Shown piece after piece: positions 1 to 9,939 of a DNA stretch of 51,489 nt. The stretch comes from a virus: positions 1-51,489 of the IMG/VR virus record IMGVR_UViG_3300042691_025598; one strand, given 5' to 3'. Under the pieces are notes generated by a model. The model was not told the origin of the DNA. It saw only the letters and a list, made by a program, of their open reading frames with translations, and did no database searches. Position 1 is the first letter of the stretch, and every line of letters begins with the position of its first letter. A program made the position numbers and the translations under genes.

Positions 1-2870
1 AAATATTACAAAATCCGGGTGCAACCGATGAAGAAATTAAGTTGGTAAATCAAGAAATTGTTGGTAATACCGGTGGACAAGGAACGAATGGATCAAATAG
101 TACATCTGATGGTAGTAAAAAGGGTGATAATCAAACAACAGAAACATTCACATCTAAAGTTAGTGATGTGACACAAGATACATTTGGTAACGATTTAAAC
201 AAATTCATTGGTTATGGTTTTTACTTTGACAATGACTACCCAATTGGACAAACAAGTTTTGAAACAAATTTAAATTCATCCTTCCAATTTTGGTATGATC
301 AATATATAGGTAAAAAATCAACAGATTACGTGTCAAAAGCACCGGCAAAAGTAATCAGCGCTGGGAAAGAGTACACCTCTAGTGGTGTTGCACCATTTTT
401 CAATAAAGTTGTTGAAGGAAATTTTAACGCAATAAAAACTGAATTCCTACCTAAACTAAAAGAACTACTTGTTGATTATCAAGGAAAAGTTACAATAGAA
501 CTAACTGGCTCCGCATCGGCGCCAGCAAAAGAAGCTTATAATAAAAAATTATCACAAAGAAGAAATAGTGTTGTTGAAAATTGGTTTAAAGATCAAACTG
601 TTGGTGATAAAAAAATAAGTGAGTGGATTGAAGGAGGACAAGTAAAATTTTCTTTTAGTTCGTTAGGTGAAGAAACTGTAATACCTAATACAAGTGGTGA
701 CCCTAGTATTACAAATGTTGTTTGTACCGCGGACATACAAGATACTAGTACAAATAAAGTAACATCTTTATCACAATGGTATAGTGTACCAGCGATGGCT
801 TGTCGCAGAGTCGCAATAACTAAAATTAATATTGATAGTTTTACACCGCCACCAGTAGATATTGAAGTTGTAGAAGTACCAGTTGTAAATCCTATAGTTC
901 CGGTTGACAATAGAAGATTTAATTGTGTTGATGGTAATTGTATTGAAGTTACATCACCAAATGATCCAGCACAATTTACTGGTGAAACAAATTGTCGTAA
1001 TGCTTGTGGTAAAGAAAATATTGAAGCACCAAAACCAACACCAACACCAAAACCAACTATTGATAAAAAAATTAAAGATGGTATTTCTAAACAAGTATTA
1101 AGAACATTATTTTCTGAATGTGATTATTTTGAGGTAATCAAAGAAACAAACCCAATGGTATACTCAAGCTTTAAAGATAAAATAAAATTCTTTAATCCGG
1201 CCTTCCATTCAATGACACCAGAAGGATTAAACGCTAGACTTACATTCTTACAACAATGTGTAAGACCTGGACAAACAATTCCAGTAATTGGTCCGGATGG
1301 TAAACCAAAATATAATGATGCTAGAAATACATCTTTTGGGGCACCACCAGTGCTAGTTCTAAGAATTGGTGACTTCTTCCACTCAAAGATAATACCAAAT
1401 GATTTACAAATATCATATGAACCACTTTTATATGACATAAATCCTGAAGGAATTGGGGTACAACCTATGATTGCAAAAATTTCATTAGGTTTTGACTTTA
1501 TTGGTGGGCAGGGTCTTGCAAATCCGGTCCAACAACTACAAAACGCACTTTCATTTAATTTCTATGCAAATACAGAAATATATGACGAAAGGTCAATCCC
1601 AACAGAAAGTACAAAAGATAAAGACGAAGCTTTAGTTCAAAAAATATTAAATAACAATCCGGGATTAGGGGTTAACAATGGTGATATACAAAATTTAATC
1701 CCAGAAAAGGGTGGAAGTACTATTGGTACCATACTATCAACTAGCAACTTTGACGATGGTGCATACCAAACTGGTAATATTGAATATACTAAATTATTTG
1801 AAAATCTATCAACATCAACAAATACGTATTTTACAACAATATTTAACCAACTTAAATCAATAAACGAAGTTAGAAATTACCCAACACTACAAATACTTTC
1901 TAAAACTAGGAATTATAGTAAAGGTAATTTACCGGAAAAAGAAAATGAACAGGCAATACCACCAATAGAAGTTGAAATTCTAGGTAAGATGATTCAATAT
2001 GAAGATTTAGTAACTAGTTTAATTAAACAAACTATAAAAGATATTGAAGATGATAATTGTCCATTAGTTAGACCTATTGCAACTGATGAATATTCTAAAC
2101 AAACAAAAAGAGAATACAAAAATAAACTAATTGAACTTGTCTCAGAACAAGAAAATAAAATACTTGACGATACCGTAGGTTTTATTAATGAACTTACAAA
2201 CTATCAGCAAAATTATGTTCAAATATTTAAAGATTTGGATCTTGTTATTGGAAACGTAATTGATGGTTATAAATTAGAGACAGGTAAATATAAAGTTTAT
2301 AATTTAGATAATGTTCTAAATCAATCAAAACAACAAGAGTTACAAAAAATTTATCCAGATAAAATTGTAACAAATTTAAATGATTATTTCAAAACCATAA
2401 ATGATAAAAAAATACTAAATAATAGTTTTGTAGATGATAGTAATTTTACATTTGTACCATTAGTTAATGGTATATTGTTAGATGATGCGGATCTTAGATT
2501 TTACTTTGTTATGTCAAATATCTTTACTGATGATAGTAAGTATAATACATTTGTAGAAAGTATTATTACTGAAAGAGTAAAACTTAACACAACAATGGAA
2601 AATACAATAAAAGAAACTTGTGCAAGTGTTAAAACAGAACATATAAAAGAATTTGATGCTGAGAAAAAGGTATTTACCGATTTTGAAACAAGTCCTGAAT
2701 ATCAAAAATTTGTTAATTTTAAAATTGACAAACCAGAAAGTGAACTTGAGTACTCAACAGAGGTAAACGACAATACAAAGGACAATCAAAAATTACTCAA
2801 AGAAGCGTATAGTGATTTGAATACAAATAAAAAGAAAAACACCTTCAACGGTAAAGTGGCATTTGATTAA
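1..2870 (+). CDS. Baseplate/tail protein with OmpA-like domain (5' partial)
   Basis: The reading frame is open from base 3, before any start codon, so the gene begins upstream of the window; the TTG at 42 is not a convincing start. Counting from 42, residues about 59-270 follow the order of an OmpA C-terminal (peptidoglycan-binding) domain: an aromatic FDND strand, VTIELTGSAS, the helix YNKKLSQRRNSVVENWF, a SLGEE turn and a final RRVAITKI strand. A Cys-rich patch (CVDGNC...CRNACG, about 295-325) and a short Pro/Thr linker follow. The remaining 600 residues are unrecognised. It lies two bases before the gp53-like gene, so it is probably a baseplate or tail-tip component that touches host peptidoglycan. 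The OmpA-like call comes from motif reading; the virion role is inferred from neighbours. Confidence 0.7.
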   Translation, partial: ILQNPGATDEEIKLVNQEIVGNTGGQGTNGSNSTSDGSKKGDNQTTETFTSKVSDVTQDTFGNDLNKFIGYGFYFDNDYPIGQTSFETNLNSSFQFWYDQYIGKKSTDYVSKAPAKVISAGKEYTSSGVAPFFNKVVEGNFNAIKTEFLPKLKELLVDYQGKVTIELTGSASAPAKEAYNKKLSQRRNSVVENWFKDQTVGDKKISEWIEGGQVKFSFSSLGEETVIPNTSGDPSITNVVCTADIQDTSTNKVTSLSQWYSVPAMACRRVAITKINIDSFTPPPVDIEVVEVPVVNPIVPVDNRRFNCVDGNCIEVTSPNDPAQFTGETNCRNACGKENIEAPKPTPTPKPTIDKKIKDGISKQVLRTLFSECDYFEVIKETNPMVYSSFKDKIKFFNPAFHSMTPEGLNARLTFLQQCVRPGQTIPVIGPDGKPKYNDARNTSFGAPPVLVLRIGDFFHSKIIPNDLQISYEPLLYDINPEGIGVQPMIAKISLGFDFIGGQGLANPVQQLQNALSFNFYANTEIYDERSIPTESTKDKDEALVQKILNNNPGLGVNNGDIQNLIPEKGGSTIGTILSTSNFDDGAYQTGNIEYTKLFENLSTSTNTYFTTIFNQLKSINEVRNYPTLQILSKTRNYSKGNLPEKENEQAIPPIEVEILGKMIQYEDLVTSLIKQTIKDIEDDNCPLVRPIATDEYSKQTKREYKNKLIELVSEQENKILDDTVGFINELTNYQQNYVQIFKDLDLVIGNVIDGYKLETGKYKVYNLDNVLNQSKQQELQKIYPDKIVTNLNDYFKTINDKKILNNSFVDDSNFTFVPLVNGILLDDADLRFYFVMSNIFTDDSKYNTFVESIITERVKLNTTMENTIKETCASVKTEHIKEFDAEKKVFTDFETSPEYQKFVNFKIDKPESELEYSTEVNDNTKDNQKLLKEAYSDLNTNKKKNTFNGKVAFD

Positions 2871-2872
2871 TT

Positions 2873-3196
2873 ATGGCATTGCAATATTATAATAGATATA
2901 ATCAATTTTTGTTTAACGGAGTACAAACAACTGTTCCGTACGTTGACTTACCAAGTAAACCAACTGATAAGAAGTATATCTATATTATGGGTAAATCAAG
3001 ACTTGATAAAATATCACAACAATATTATGATAGTCCATTTTTTGGTTGGTTAATTATGGTTGCAAATCCTGGATATACCGGATTTGAATCTAACATTCCT
3101 GACGGAGCGGTCCTTACAATACCATTTCCATTAGTCACGTCTTTACAAGATTATAAATTACAAGTAGATAATTATTTCTTATATTATGGTAGATAA
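2873..3196 (+). CDS. Baseplate wedge protein, gp53-like, LysM fold
   Basis: A 107-residue protein with a LysM-like core: GKSRLDKISQQYYDSPFFGW, then an Asn-Pro turn and DGAVLTIPFPL. This is the usual layout of LysM (persistent start, helix, 'N...i.pG..l.iP'). In T4 the wedge protein gp53 has such a fold, and short LysM-like proteins sit in many phage baseplate operons, where they hold wedge parts together rather than bind peptidoglycan. The start is two bases after the previous stop, and the end overlaps the hub gene by 11 nt, which suggests translational coupling. At about half the length of T4 gp53 it may keep only the core. The LysM call is firm; the gp53 equivalence is inferred. Confidence 0.72.
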   Translation: MALQYYNRYNQFLFNGVQTTVPYVDLPSKPTDKKYIYIMGKSRLDKISQQYYDSPFFGWLIMVANPGYTGFESNIPDGAVLTIPFPLVTSLQDYKLQVDNYFLYYGR

Positions 3197-6100
3197 TTCA
3201 GAAAATATATTAGTTGAATTTGATTACCAAAATATATCACTAATAGACCCAAACAAAATTGTTGATTTAGATGGTAATGTACAAGATAGACTTATACAAC
3301 AAGAAAATCTTGTTATGTATGCAAATCTTGAATGTTCTGTTTTACCAAGAACAAAATTAGCGGTTGGTGTCCCACAAACCGAAGCCATAAGAACAGTGTC
3401 TGTAGGTAAAATTAATTTTTTAAATCCTGGATTTAGAGAATTTTTAGACAATGCCTGGAGTGATGAAATAACTGGTAAGGACACACTACAAGGTAAAGGT
3501 GTAAATCAACCAGCAATTAATATTACAAAAAATCCAGATTTATCTGATGATTATTACTATAGTCAGATAATAAAATCAAATGGCGACCCAGGAGCTGTAG
3601 ATAATGGATTACTTGGTATTGTTGATATTAATGTAAATATAGGTACTGATTTTTTACCAGTAATTGAAATTACCCTTGAGGATGTTAAAGGTAGAGCTTT
3701 ATTTGAAGCTGGGAACAACTCCCCATATGCCGCCTTTTTTAATTTACCTTATCCATTATTTTATTTAACACTTAAAGGATATCTTGGAAAAGCAATTAGA
3801 ATTCCATTAATGTTACAATCATTTAATGCTTCATTTGACCCATCAACACATAATTTTAGAGTAAGGTGTGAGTTTTATACTTACAAATATACACTTATGG
3901 CCGATATCACTTGGGCACAAATGATGGCTGTTCCATCAATGTATAGAGTTAAAGTTGATAAACAAATTATAAATTCTGATAATCCAGCAAATACTAAAAC
4001 AACTGTAGAACAGACACATAGTAGTGGTGGCCTACAAAAAATGAAAGAAATTTATTCGGAATATAAATCAAAAGGTTTAATTGCTGATGATTTTCCTGAA
4101 ATAACAATTCTTGAATTAAAAACAAGACTTGAAAAGTTAATTACAAATATTGAAGAACAATTTAAAAAAACAAATTTAGATAAAATAAATAAACTTGAAA
4201 GTTACACTGACACCATTGCCGAGTATACAAAAAAAGTTTATTACGAATTACAAACATCTTGGGCTAGAGAATTTTGTGATCAAGAACTTGTGTTTATTCA
4301 AAACAATACAAATGAAACTATATTTTATCAATTTAGAAAAGACTTAATTAACGATAGTGAAAACCAAGAAAAGGCTTTACAAAATCTAGAATCAAAAATA
4401 ACCAAATATAACACACAACTTACATCAAATCCGGTTGTAGGAAAAGACATACCAGTAGCTATTACACCAGGCATTTTTTTCAAACCAGTAACAATTAATG
4501 ATATCAATATTGAAAAAACATATAAAAAAAGAAATGGTGTTCCACTCCAAACTAATGAATATGAAAAGTTTAGAAATCAAATAGCAAATGAAATTATAAA
4601 CGGAGTAAGTTTAGGAAAATATAAGGGATTAATTGTTTTTGATGGTGTCAACTCGTTTTTGGATGTTATAAAAAACATTGAAGAAAAATTTGTTACAAAA
4701 AAACAAGAAGTTGAGGAAAGTTTAACAAAAGAAATACAAGCGCAATTTGAAAATAAAACTAATGGATTAGGATTTCAACCAACCATTAGAAATGTTATGG
4801 CTGTGTTTTTTGCACAAGGTGAAGCATTTTTAAGATTATTAGATGATGTTCACACTAAAGCTTGGGATTTAAGAGATGATCCCAATAGACGAAAAGCCGT
4901 TTTAAATACAAGTAGTGTTGATAATAAAAATAACGAAATTAATACACCAATATATCCTTGGCCCCAAGTTATCGGTGAAGTATTGGAAGATGGGAAAGAA
5001 AAGTATGTTCTAAAATATCCTGGTGATAGCGATATTGCAACAAAGATAAATGCGTATTTCCCAGAAATATGGCCAGAGGTCCAGTTTGTTGAGGAGTTCC
5101 TAAGAGGGTTTACAGAAAGAGAGAGTCCTAGCATTAGCGCTGGGGACACAGGTAACTTTTTAGATAAACCAGATAGATTTAGCTTCAATGCCATTGAGTT
5201 CACAATAGGTAATGATGTGTATCAAAACACTGAAGAAGTTAAATTCTTTTATGAGATTTACGAAAGAATGTTACTTAATTCTTTTTATACAAAAATGAAT
5301 AGAAATAGTGTTAAGCAATATAACATAAATTCTTTTGTATCTGAATCTGAATCAAGTGATATTGTTAAAGCGTTGGGAAATGATAATCCGTTTTTAATTA
5401 AAAAATTAAAAGAGTATGATATTAATGCGCAAAACTATCAAACATTCTTAAAACAAATATCAAATCAAGGTGAGGGACCATCTTACCAAAATTTTATAAG
5501 AAAAGAGTATAATACATCATATATTAAAAATGACGTTAATGTACCATTCTTTTTATATAAAGGTTCAATCCTCCAAAGTAATGCCGCGCTCCCAAGTATT
5601 GGTTTAACAAAAAATGATGAAAGTGTTGCATATTTTGAAAAAAATATTGTTGATGAATTTGATTTTACTGATTTGTATCCATTAACAAACTTAACCTGGT
5701 GTAAAGATAATTTAGTAAATGGTGTTGCAATACAATCAGAGGGTGATACATTTAAAACAAGTGACACACTTGAATATAACACATCAATAAAGTTAATAAA
5801 AAATAAAACATTATCACCTGTTACAAACTTTAATTATAAACAAGATGTTTTTAATCAGACTTTAAATTTAACAAACTTAAATACATTTTACACAACTAGA
5901 CAAATTAAAGACCAGTTTGCAACGGAGGGTAATGTTACATATGAAGGGTATGATGGTGGACTAACACCAAACCAAACAACATCAATTTTTAATACACCAA
6001 TATTCTCAAATGCAATACAACTAGGTGTAAAAAACGCAACGTATGATCAAAATGATTTGTCACCATTTAAAACGGCCGCATATCTATTTTTGAATAGTCT

Positions 6101-9100
6101 ACCATTAGCAACATTAAGAGATAAATATAAACTTTATAATTCAGATGGTAGTGTATCAACTAAAGGGTATATATTACCTTCATTACTAAAATTTGGTGCG
6201 GTACACGAATTACCATATGCTTGGGTTTTAAAATATGGTTCTATATGGTATAGATATAAAAACTGGATTGAAAATGGTGTTGATATATTAACCGATGTCT
6301 GGAAAGACACGGATTACATATATAACTATGATCCATTTTATTCGGCATCAACAACACAATATCAAGTAAATGTTGATGGACAAAACTACGATATATTTTT
6401 GGATGAAACAGCCACCATTGGAACAAATTATAAAGACATTATAAATACCGGGTTCTATCCGAAATTAATAAATGATTATAACACATTTTTCCAAGGGTCT
6501 AAAGTTTTTTCAGAATTAAATGATATTACCGGAACTTATTATGTGAGTGGAGATACCCTTGAAGTTCTATCAGTAAATTTTATTGCGTTAGAACCAGGTG
6601 AAACACTTTCAGGGAGTTCTCTTGACCTAGGTACAAAAATTGTTTCACAAATAAGCGGTGTACCAGGGTCAACTGGTTTTTACAAAATATCACCAAGTCA
6701 AACAACAAATATATTAACAGGTCAAACACCAGGTAATTTTATTGTTACAAATAAAAAGGTTGGGGTTTTTTCAAACCAAAATATACAAAATGCAATTAAC
6801 ACCAACTTTAAAATGTTAATATCACCACCAACAGTGATAAATGCACCATTTGGTTACGATATTACAAACCCAACTACAGCTATTAACGTAACACCTTGGA
6901 ATTGTTATGTTTTAAGTCAAGATAATCAATCAATTTATTTGATGCCTTCGCTTGGGTCCAATGTCAATCAAACTTCAAGTGAGTGCTTTTCATTAACAAA
7001 TACTAAAATACTATCGGTACCTAATAATCCGGCGGTTCATAATGGTTCTGTTAGATTATTCTGGCAAGCACCAAATTATGGTTATTTTGATGTTAGTAAA
7101 TTAATTAAACCAAATCCGGATCAATACATAAGAGATGTATTTTCGGATAGTGAAACACAACAAAACTTTGGATTATTTGGGACAAATGAATATACTAATA
7201 TAAGTGAGTTATTTACTACTTTCTCAAAGGATATTTTAGATAAGTTTGAAGAACAATTTTTATTATTTAGTTCAAACGCCTCAAACTTTGAAAGTAATCT
7301 TTCACCAAAAAATCCAGACGAAAATACTGAGTTAACCTATGAGAATTTCCAAGGATTAATGAGGGAAATGTTTAAAATTGAAAAAGTTGACGGACTTACC
7401 GGAACAGCACTTATTGATAAACTTAAAGATAATCAAAAAACAAAAATACAAAATACCCTTGATTTGTTTATGGGTTATAGTGTTGTATTTAAAAATGGTA
7501 ACCCATCAAATTTTGACAGAAGAACTTTTTATAGTTTCTCAAATCTACCAGTCATTGACAAATATACTTGGGAAGGATATCAACAAAAAACACCAAACGC
7601 ACTACCAACAAATGGTGGGTCTGTTACATTAATACAATCTAAAACAGCATATCCAGATCAATGGAAAGCGCTAGAAACCTATGTTGGTTTTTCAGACATA
7701 ACAGGATTAGTCTATACCAATAATGGTTCGTACATCACAGACTTTTTTGTTGATTTTAATATTGAGTTTAGTGTAAACAACATTAAGAATTTATCACCAA
7801 TTATAAAAATATACGCAAAAGAAAAGTTAAAAGACTCAACAATGAACCAAAGTAAGTTTTTGGATTTAATGACAACATATTTGAATAATGGTGAAACATA
7901 TTTGAATATAATCCTTGACTCAACACTTACAACGACAAGAGCTAAATTACCAAATATTACAATTACAGCGGAATCAGAGGGTGTTAAATTTAAAGAATAT
8001 AATGGGGATGTCACAAGATATGAAATGTGGGACTCATTTAAATCAATTAATGATAAATGGATTTCTGGTGCAGATTTAAAATCAAGAACATTATTTGAGG
8101 ATATATTAATATTAGATAGAGCAAGTAGAGATGTTGGAAACAGAATATTTGTTGATATTTTCAAAGTTCAAAATATGATATCATCTATGAACTATAACAA
8201 TAGAATGCTGGGCGTTATAGAACAAATATTTGTAGATAATAGATTTAAATCTTTTATAATGCCGGCTTACGCTAACTTCTACAATGTCCAAGATGCTAGT
8301 AAAACACCAACACCAAAACCGGAGGGAACAACTGAGTTTGCAAATAGTTTATTTGGTACATTTTTAAATGTTGATTATAGAGATACAAGAACAAAGTATG
8401 TCTCAATATACGCCTATGCCCCAAGTCAACATTTGGCAATGAACGAAAATGTTGATTATAGATATAGAGACGATGCTTTTGATTTAAGAAGGGCAACAGA
8501 AAATCCACTTCTTGAAAATCAAACAGACAAAACAAATTGGGATAAGTCAAATAAAGTTGTTGGATTCACAGTTGATTTTGGTCCTCAAAACCAACAAGTA
8601 TTTAAACAACTTGACATTGCACAAGATCCCGGACTTCCAACCGCCGAATCTGAACAATTATTAACTCAAATGGCTAATCAATATAGGAATAGAGGGGGAG
8701 CAACACAGAGTGTCTCATTATATAATGTATATAGGAACAGAAGTTATAGATGTTCAATTGATATGATGGGTAACGCACTTATCCAACCTATGATGTATTT
8801 CCATTTAAGAAATGTTCCATTATTTAGTGGCCCATATATGATAACAAGTGTTAAACATAGAATAAGTAGGAATGGTTTTGATACCTATATTGAAGGTCAA
8901 AGACAACCTTTTTATAGCATTCCAGCTGTTGAGACATTATTACAATCTTTAACAACACAAATATTAACAACATTAAAAGAAAGAGTTGAAGAAAAAGAAA
9001 AAGTAATAAATGACACGAATACAATACTTGCCTTAAAATCTGATGTTATTAATAAAATTAATACAACACAAGCCGTTCTTACTGCAAACCAAGCTTGTCA

Positions 9101-9674
9101 AGAAAAATTAAACACATCATTTACACAATATACAAACCAAACACCACAGGAAACAACAATAACTTTTGATAAAGCAACACAAATTATTGCAACTAGAATT
9201 AATCAAACAACATCAATGAGTGTTACAAACAAAGGTAAGTTATTAGACTTCATAATGTCAACAATGTATATTGAAACTGGTAAAGGTCAAAAATTTGTTT
9301 CTTACGATAATAACTATGCCGCAGTAAGATTGGATATTAATCCTTATGGGGGTGCTGCAAATACATATTTTAAACCAAATTATTATTGCGTATCAAGAGG
9401 TAGTATAATAAACGTTCCTTATGTTTCTTTTAGTAGTTTTGAAAATTTTGTTGATTTCTTTATTGCAAAATATAAAGACAAAGCACCAGATATTAGAGAA
9501 AATCCTAGTGATAAAAATATAGTAATAGATAGTATATCAAGAGCTTATGTTACAACTTGGCCATCAAACATAGAAACCACAATTTATACTGACTTAAGTG
9601 ATGATGATAAAGAAAAAATAAAGAATAAAGTAAAATATGTTATTGATTACTTACGTAGTGTGGGTTATCAATAA
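3186..9674 (+). CDS. Giant baseplate hub protein with late-control-like and C-terminal lytic-like domains
   Basis: 2162 residues, one of the two largest genes here. The N-terminal ~260 residues contain an assembly-type region (NSPYAAFFNLPYPLFYLTLK and following beta strands) typical of phage hub proteins as I recall them. Residues about 1850-1912 (GNALIQPMMYFHLRNVPLF, then GPYMITSVKHRIS and TYIEGQRQP) resemble the closing barrel of gp27/gpD-type hubs, where a short beta domain ends with 'y.V..v.H.i...G..t...g.r'. A predicted coiled stretch about 1920-1980 leads to a C-terminal domain (1991-2162) with METGKGQ-like and Asn-rich turns (IETGKGQ, YDNNYAAV, FENFVDFFIAKY), reminiscent of glucosaminidase/lysozyme folds. 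Hub identity is moderately supported; the lytic activity is tentative. The middle 1500 residues are unassigned. Confidence 0.6.
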   Translation: MVDNSENILVEFDYQNISLIDPNKIVDLDGNVQDRLIQQENLVMYANLECSVLPRTKLAVGVPQTEAIRTVSVGKINFLNPGFREFLDNAWSDEITGKDTLQGKGVNQPAINITKNPDLSDDYYYSQIIKSNGDPGAVDNGLLGIVDINVNIGTDFLPVIEITLEDVKGRALFEAGNNSPYAAFFNLPYPLFYLTLKGYLGKAIRIPLMLQSFNASFDPSTHNFRVRCEFYTYKYTLMADITWAQMMAVPSMYRVKVDKQIINSDNPANTKTTVEQTHSSGGLQKMKEIYSEYKSKGLIADDFPEITILELKTRLEKLITNIEEQFKKTNLDKINKLESYTDTIAEYTKKVYYELQTSWAREFCDQELVFIQNNTNETIFYQFRKDLINDSENQEKALQNLESKITKYNTQLTSNPVVGKDIPVAITPGIFFKPVTINDINIEKTYKKRNGVPLQTNEYEKFRNQIANEIINGVSLGKYKGLIVFDGVNSFLDVIKNIEEKFVTKKQEVEESLTKEIQAQFENKTNGLGFQPTIRNVMAVFFAQGEAFLRLLDDVHTKAWDLRDDPNRRKAVLNTSSVDNKNNEINTPIYPWPQVIGEVLEDGKEKYVLKYPGDSDIATKINAYFPEIWPEVQFVEEFLRGFTERESPSISAGDTGNFLDKPDRFSFNAIEFTIGNDVYQNTEEVKFFYEIYERMLLNSFYTKMNRNSVKQYNINSFVSESESSDIVKALGNDNPFLIKKLKEYDINAQNYQTFLKQISNQGEGPSYQNFIRKEYNTSYIKNDVNVPFFLYKGSILQSNAALPSIGLTKNDESVAYFEKNIVDEFDFTDLYPLTNLTWCKDNLVNGVAIQSEGDTFKTSDTLEYNTSIKLIKNKTLSPVTNFNYKQDVFNQTLNLTNLNTFYTTRQIKDQFATEGNVTYEGYDGGLTPNQTTSIFNTPIFSNAIQLGVKNATYDQNDLSPFKTAAYLFLNSLPLATLRDKYKLYNSDGSVSTKGYILPSLLKFGAVHELPYAWVLKYGSIWYRYKNWIENGVDILTDVWKDTDYIYNYDPFYSASTTQYQVNVDGQNYDIFLDETATIGTNYKDIINTGFYPKLINDYNTFFQGSKVFSELNDITGTYYVSGDTLEVLSVNFIALEPGETLSGSSLDLGTKIVSQISGVPGSTGFYKISPSQTTNILTGQTPGNFIVTNKKVGVFSNQNIQNAINTNFKMLISPPTVINAPFGYDITNPTTAINVTPWNCYVLSQDNQSIYLMPSLGSNVNQTSSECFSLTNTKILSVPNNPAVHNGSVRLFWQAPNYGYFDVSKLIKPNPDQYIRDVFSDSETQQNFGLFGTNEYTNISELFTTFSKDILDKFEEQFLLFSSNASNFESNLSPKNPDENTELTYENFQGLMREMFKIEKVDGLTGTALIDKLKDNQKTKIQNTLDLFMGYSVVFKNGNPSNFDRRTFYSFSNLPVIDKYTWEGYQQKTPNALPTNGGSVTLIQSKTAYPDQWKALETYVGFSDITGLVYTNNGSYITDFFVDFNIEFSVNNIKNLSPIIKIYAKEKLKDSTMNQSKFLDLMTTYLNNGETYLNIILDSTLTTTRAKLPNITITAESEGVKFKEYNGDVTRYEMWDSFKSINDKWISGADLKSRTLFEDILILDRASRDVGNRIFVDIFKVQNMISSMNYNNRMLGVIEQIFVDNRFKSFIMPAYANFYNVQDASKTPTPKPEGTTEFANSLFGTFLNVDYRDTRTKYVSIYAYAPSQHLAMNENVDYRYRDDAFDLRRATENPLLENQTDKTNWDKSNKVVGFTVDFGPQNQQVFKQLDIAQDPGLPTAESEQLLTQMANQYRNRGGATQSVSLYNVYRNRSYRCSIDMMGNALIQPMMYFHLRNVPLFSGPYMITSVKHRISRNGFDTYIEGQRQPFYSIPAVETLLQSLTTQILTTLKERVEEKEKVINDTNTILALKSDVINKINTTQAVLTANQACQEKLNTSFTQYTNQTPQETTITFDKATQIIATRINQTTSMSVTNKGKLLDFIMSTMYIETGKGQKFVSYDNNYAAVRLDINPYGGAANTYFKPNYYCVSRGSIINVPYVSFSSFENFVDFFIAKYKDKAPDIRENPSDKNIVIDSISRAYVTTWPSNIETTIYTDLSDDDKEKIKNKVKYVIDYLRSVGYQ

Positions 9675-9692
9675 TTTTTTATAACTTAATGA

Positions 9693-9704
9693 TATTTATA
9701 AATA
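9693..9704 (+). promoter_or_regulatory. Candidate late promoter, palindromic TATTTATAAATA
   Basis: A perfect 12-bp palindrome that contains T4's late-promoter core TATAAATA, 9 nt before the ATG at 9714. The same 12-mer occurs before the fibre gene at 38131, and the shorter TATTTAT precedes eight other starts. A phage sigma (gp55-like) element is an inference. Confidence 0.5.
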
Positions 9705-9713
9705 AAAGAAATT

Positions 9714-9938
9714 ATGAGCACAAAACTTATATTAGATAATTATCTTGGTAAAAACACTAGGGTTAGTGAGAAAGATAATGGTGACGGCACCAAACAAGTA
9801 TGTGATTTAGATACTGGAGATTGTTATACAATTAGAATGAAAGATGGTCTAATTGAAAGAGTTGATAATACAATGAAACAATTTAAAAAAATTCAGGTTG
9901 AAACTAAATCTGGTATAAAAACATTATTAAACGGATAA
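9714..9938 (+). CDS. Small protein of unknown function
   Basis: 74 residues, not recognised. The sequence is charged and mostly beta-like, with two Cys in CDLDTGDCYT, a Gly/Asn-rich turn and a Lys-rich C-terminal half. No signal peptide or membrane segment is visible. The ATG at 9714 follows the TATTTATAAATA palindrome by 9 nt in an A-rich leader with no Shine-Dalgarno sequence. The next gene begins one base after its stop, so the two are co-transcribed and probably coupled. Standing between the hub gene and a terminator-like hairpin, it may be a minor virion or assembly protein, but nothing in the sequence fixes this. Confidence 0.6.
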   Translation: MSTKLILDNYLGKNTRVSEKDNGDGTKQVCDLDTGDCYTIRMKDGLIERVDNTMKQFKKIQVETKSGIKTLLNG

Positions 9939-9939
9939 G

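Noticed and set aside
42-44. TTG at 42 as start of the first gene
   Set aside because: The frame is open upstream to base 3 with no stop, so the gene is cut by the window edge; the TTG is just an internal Leu codon.
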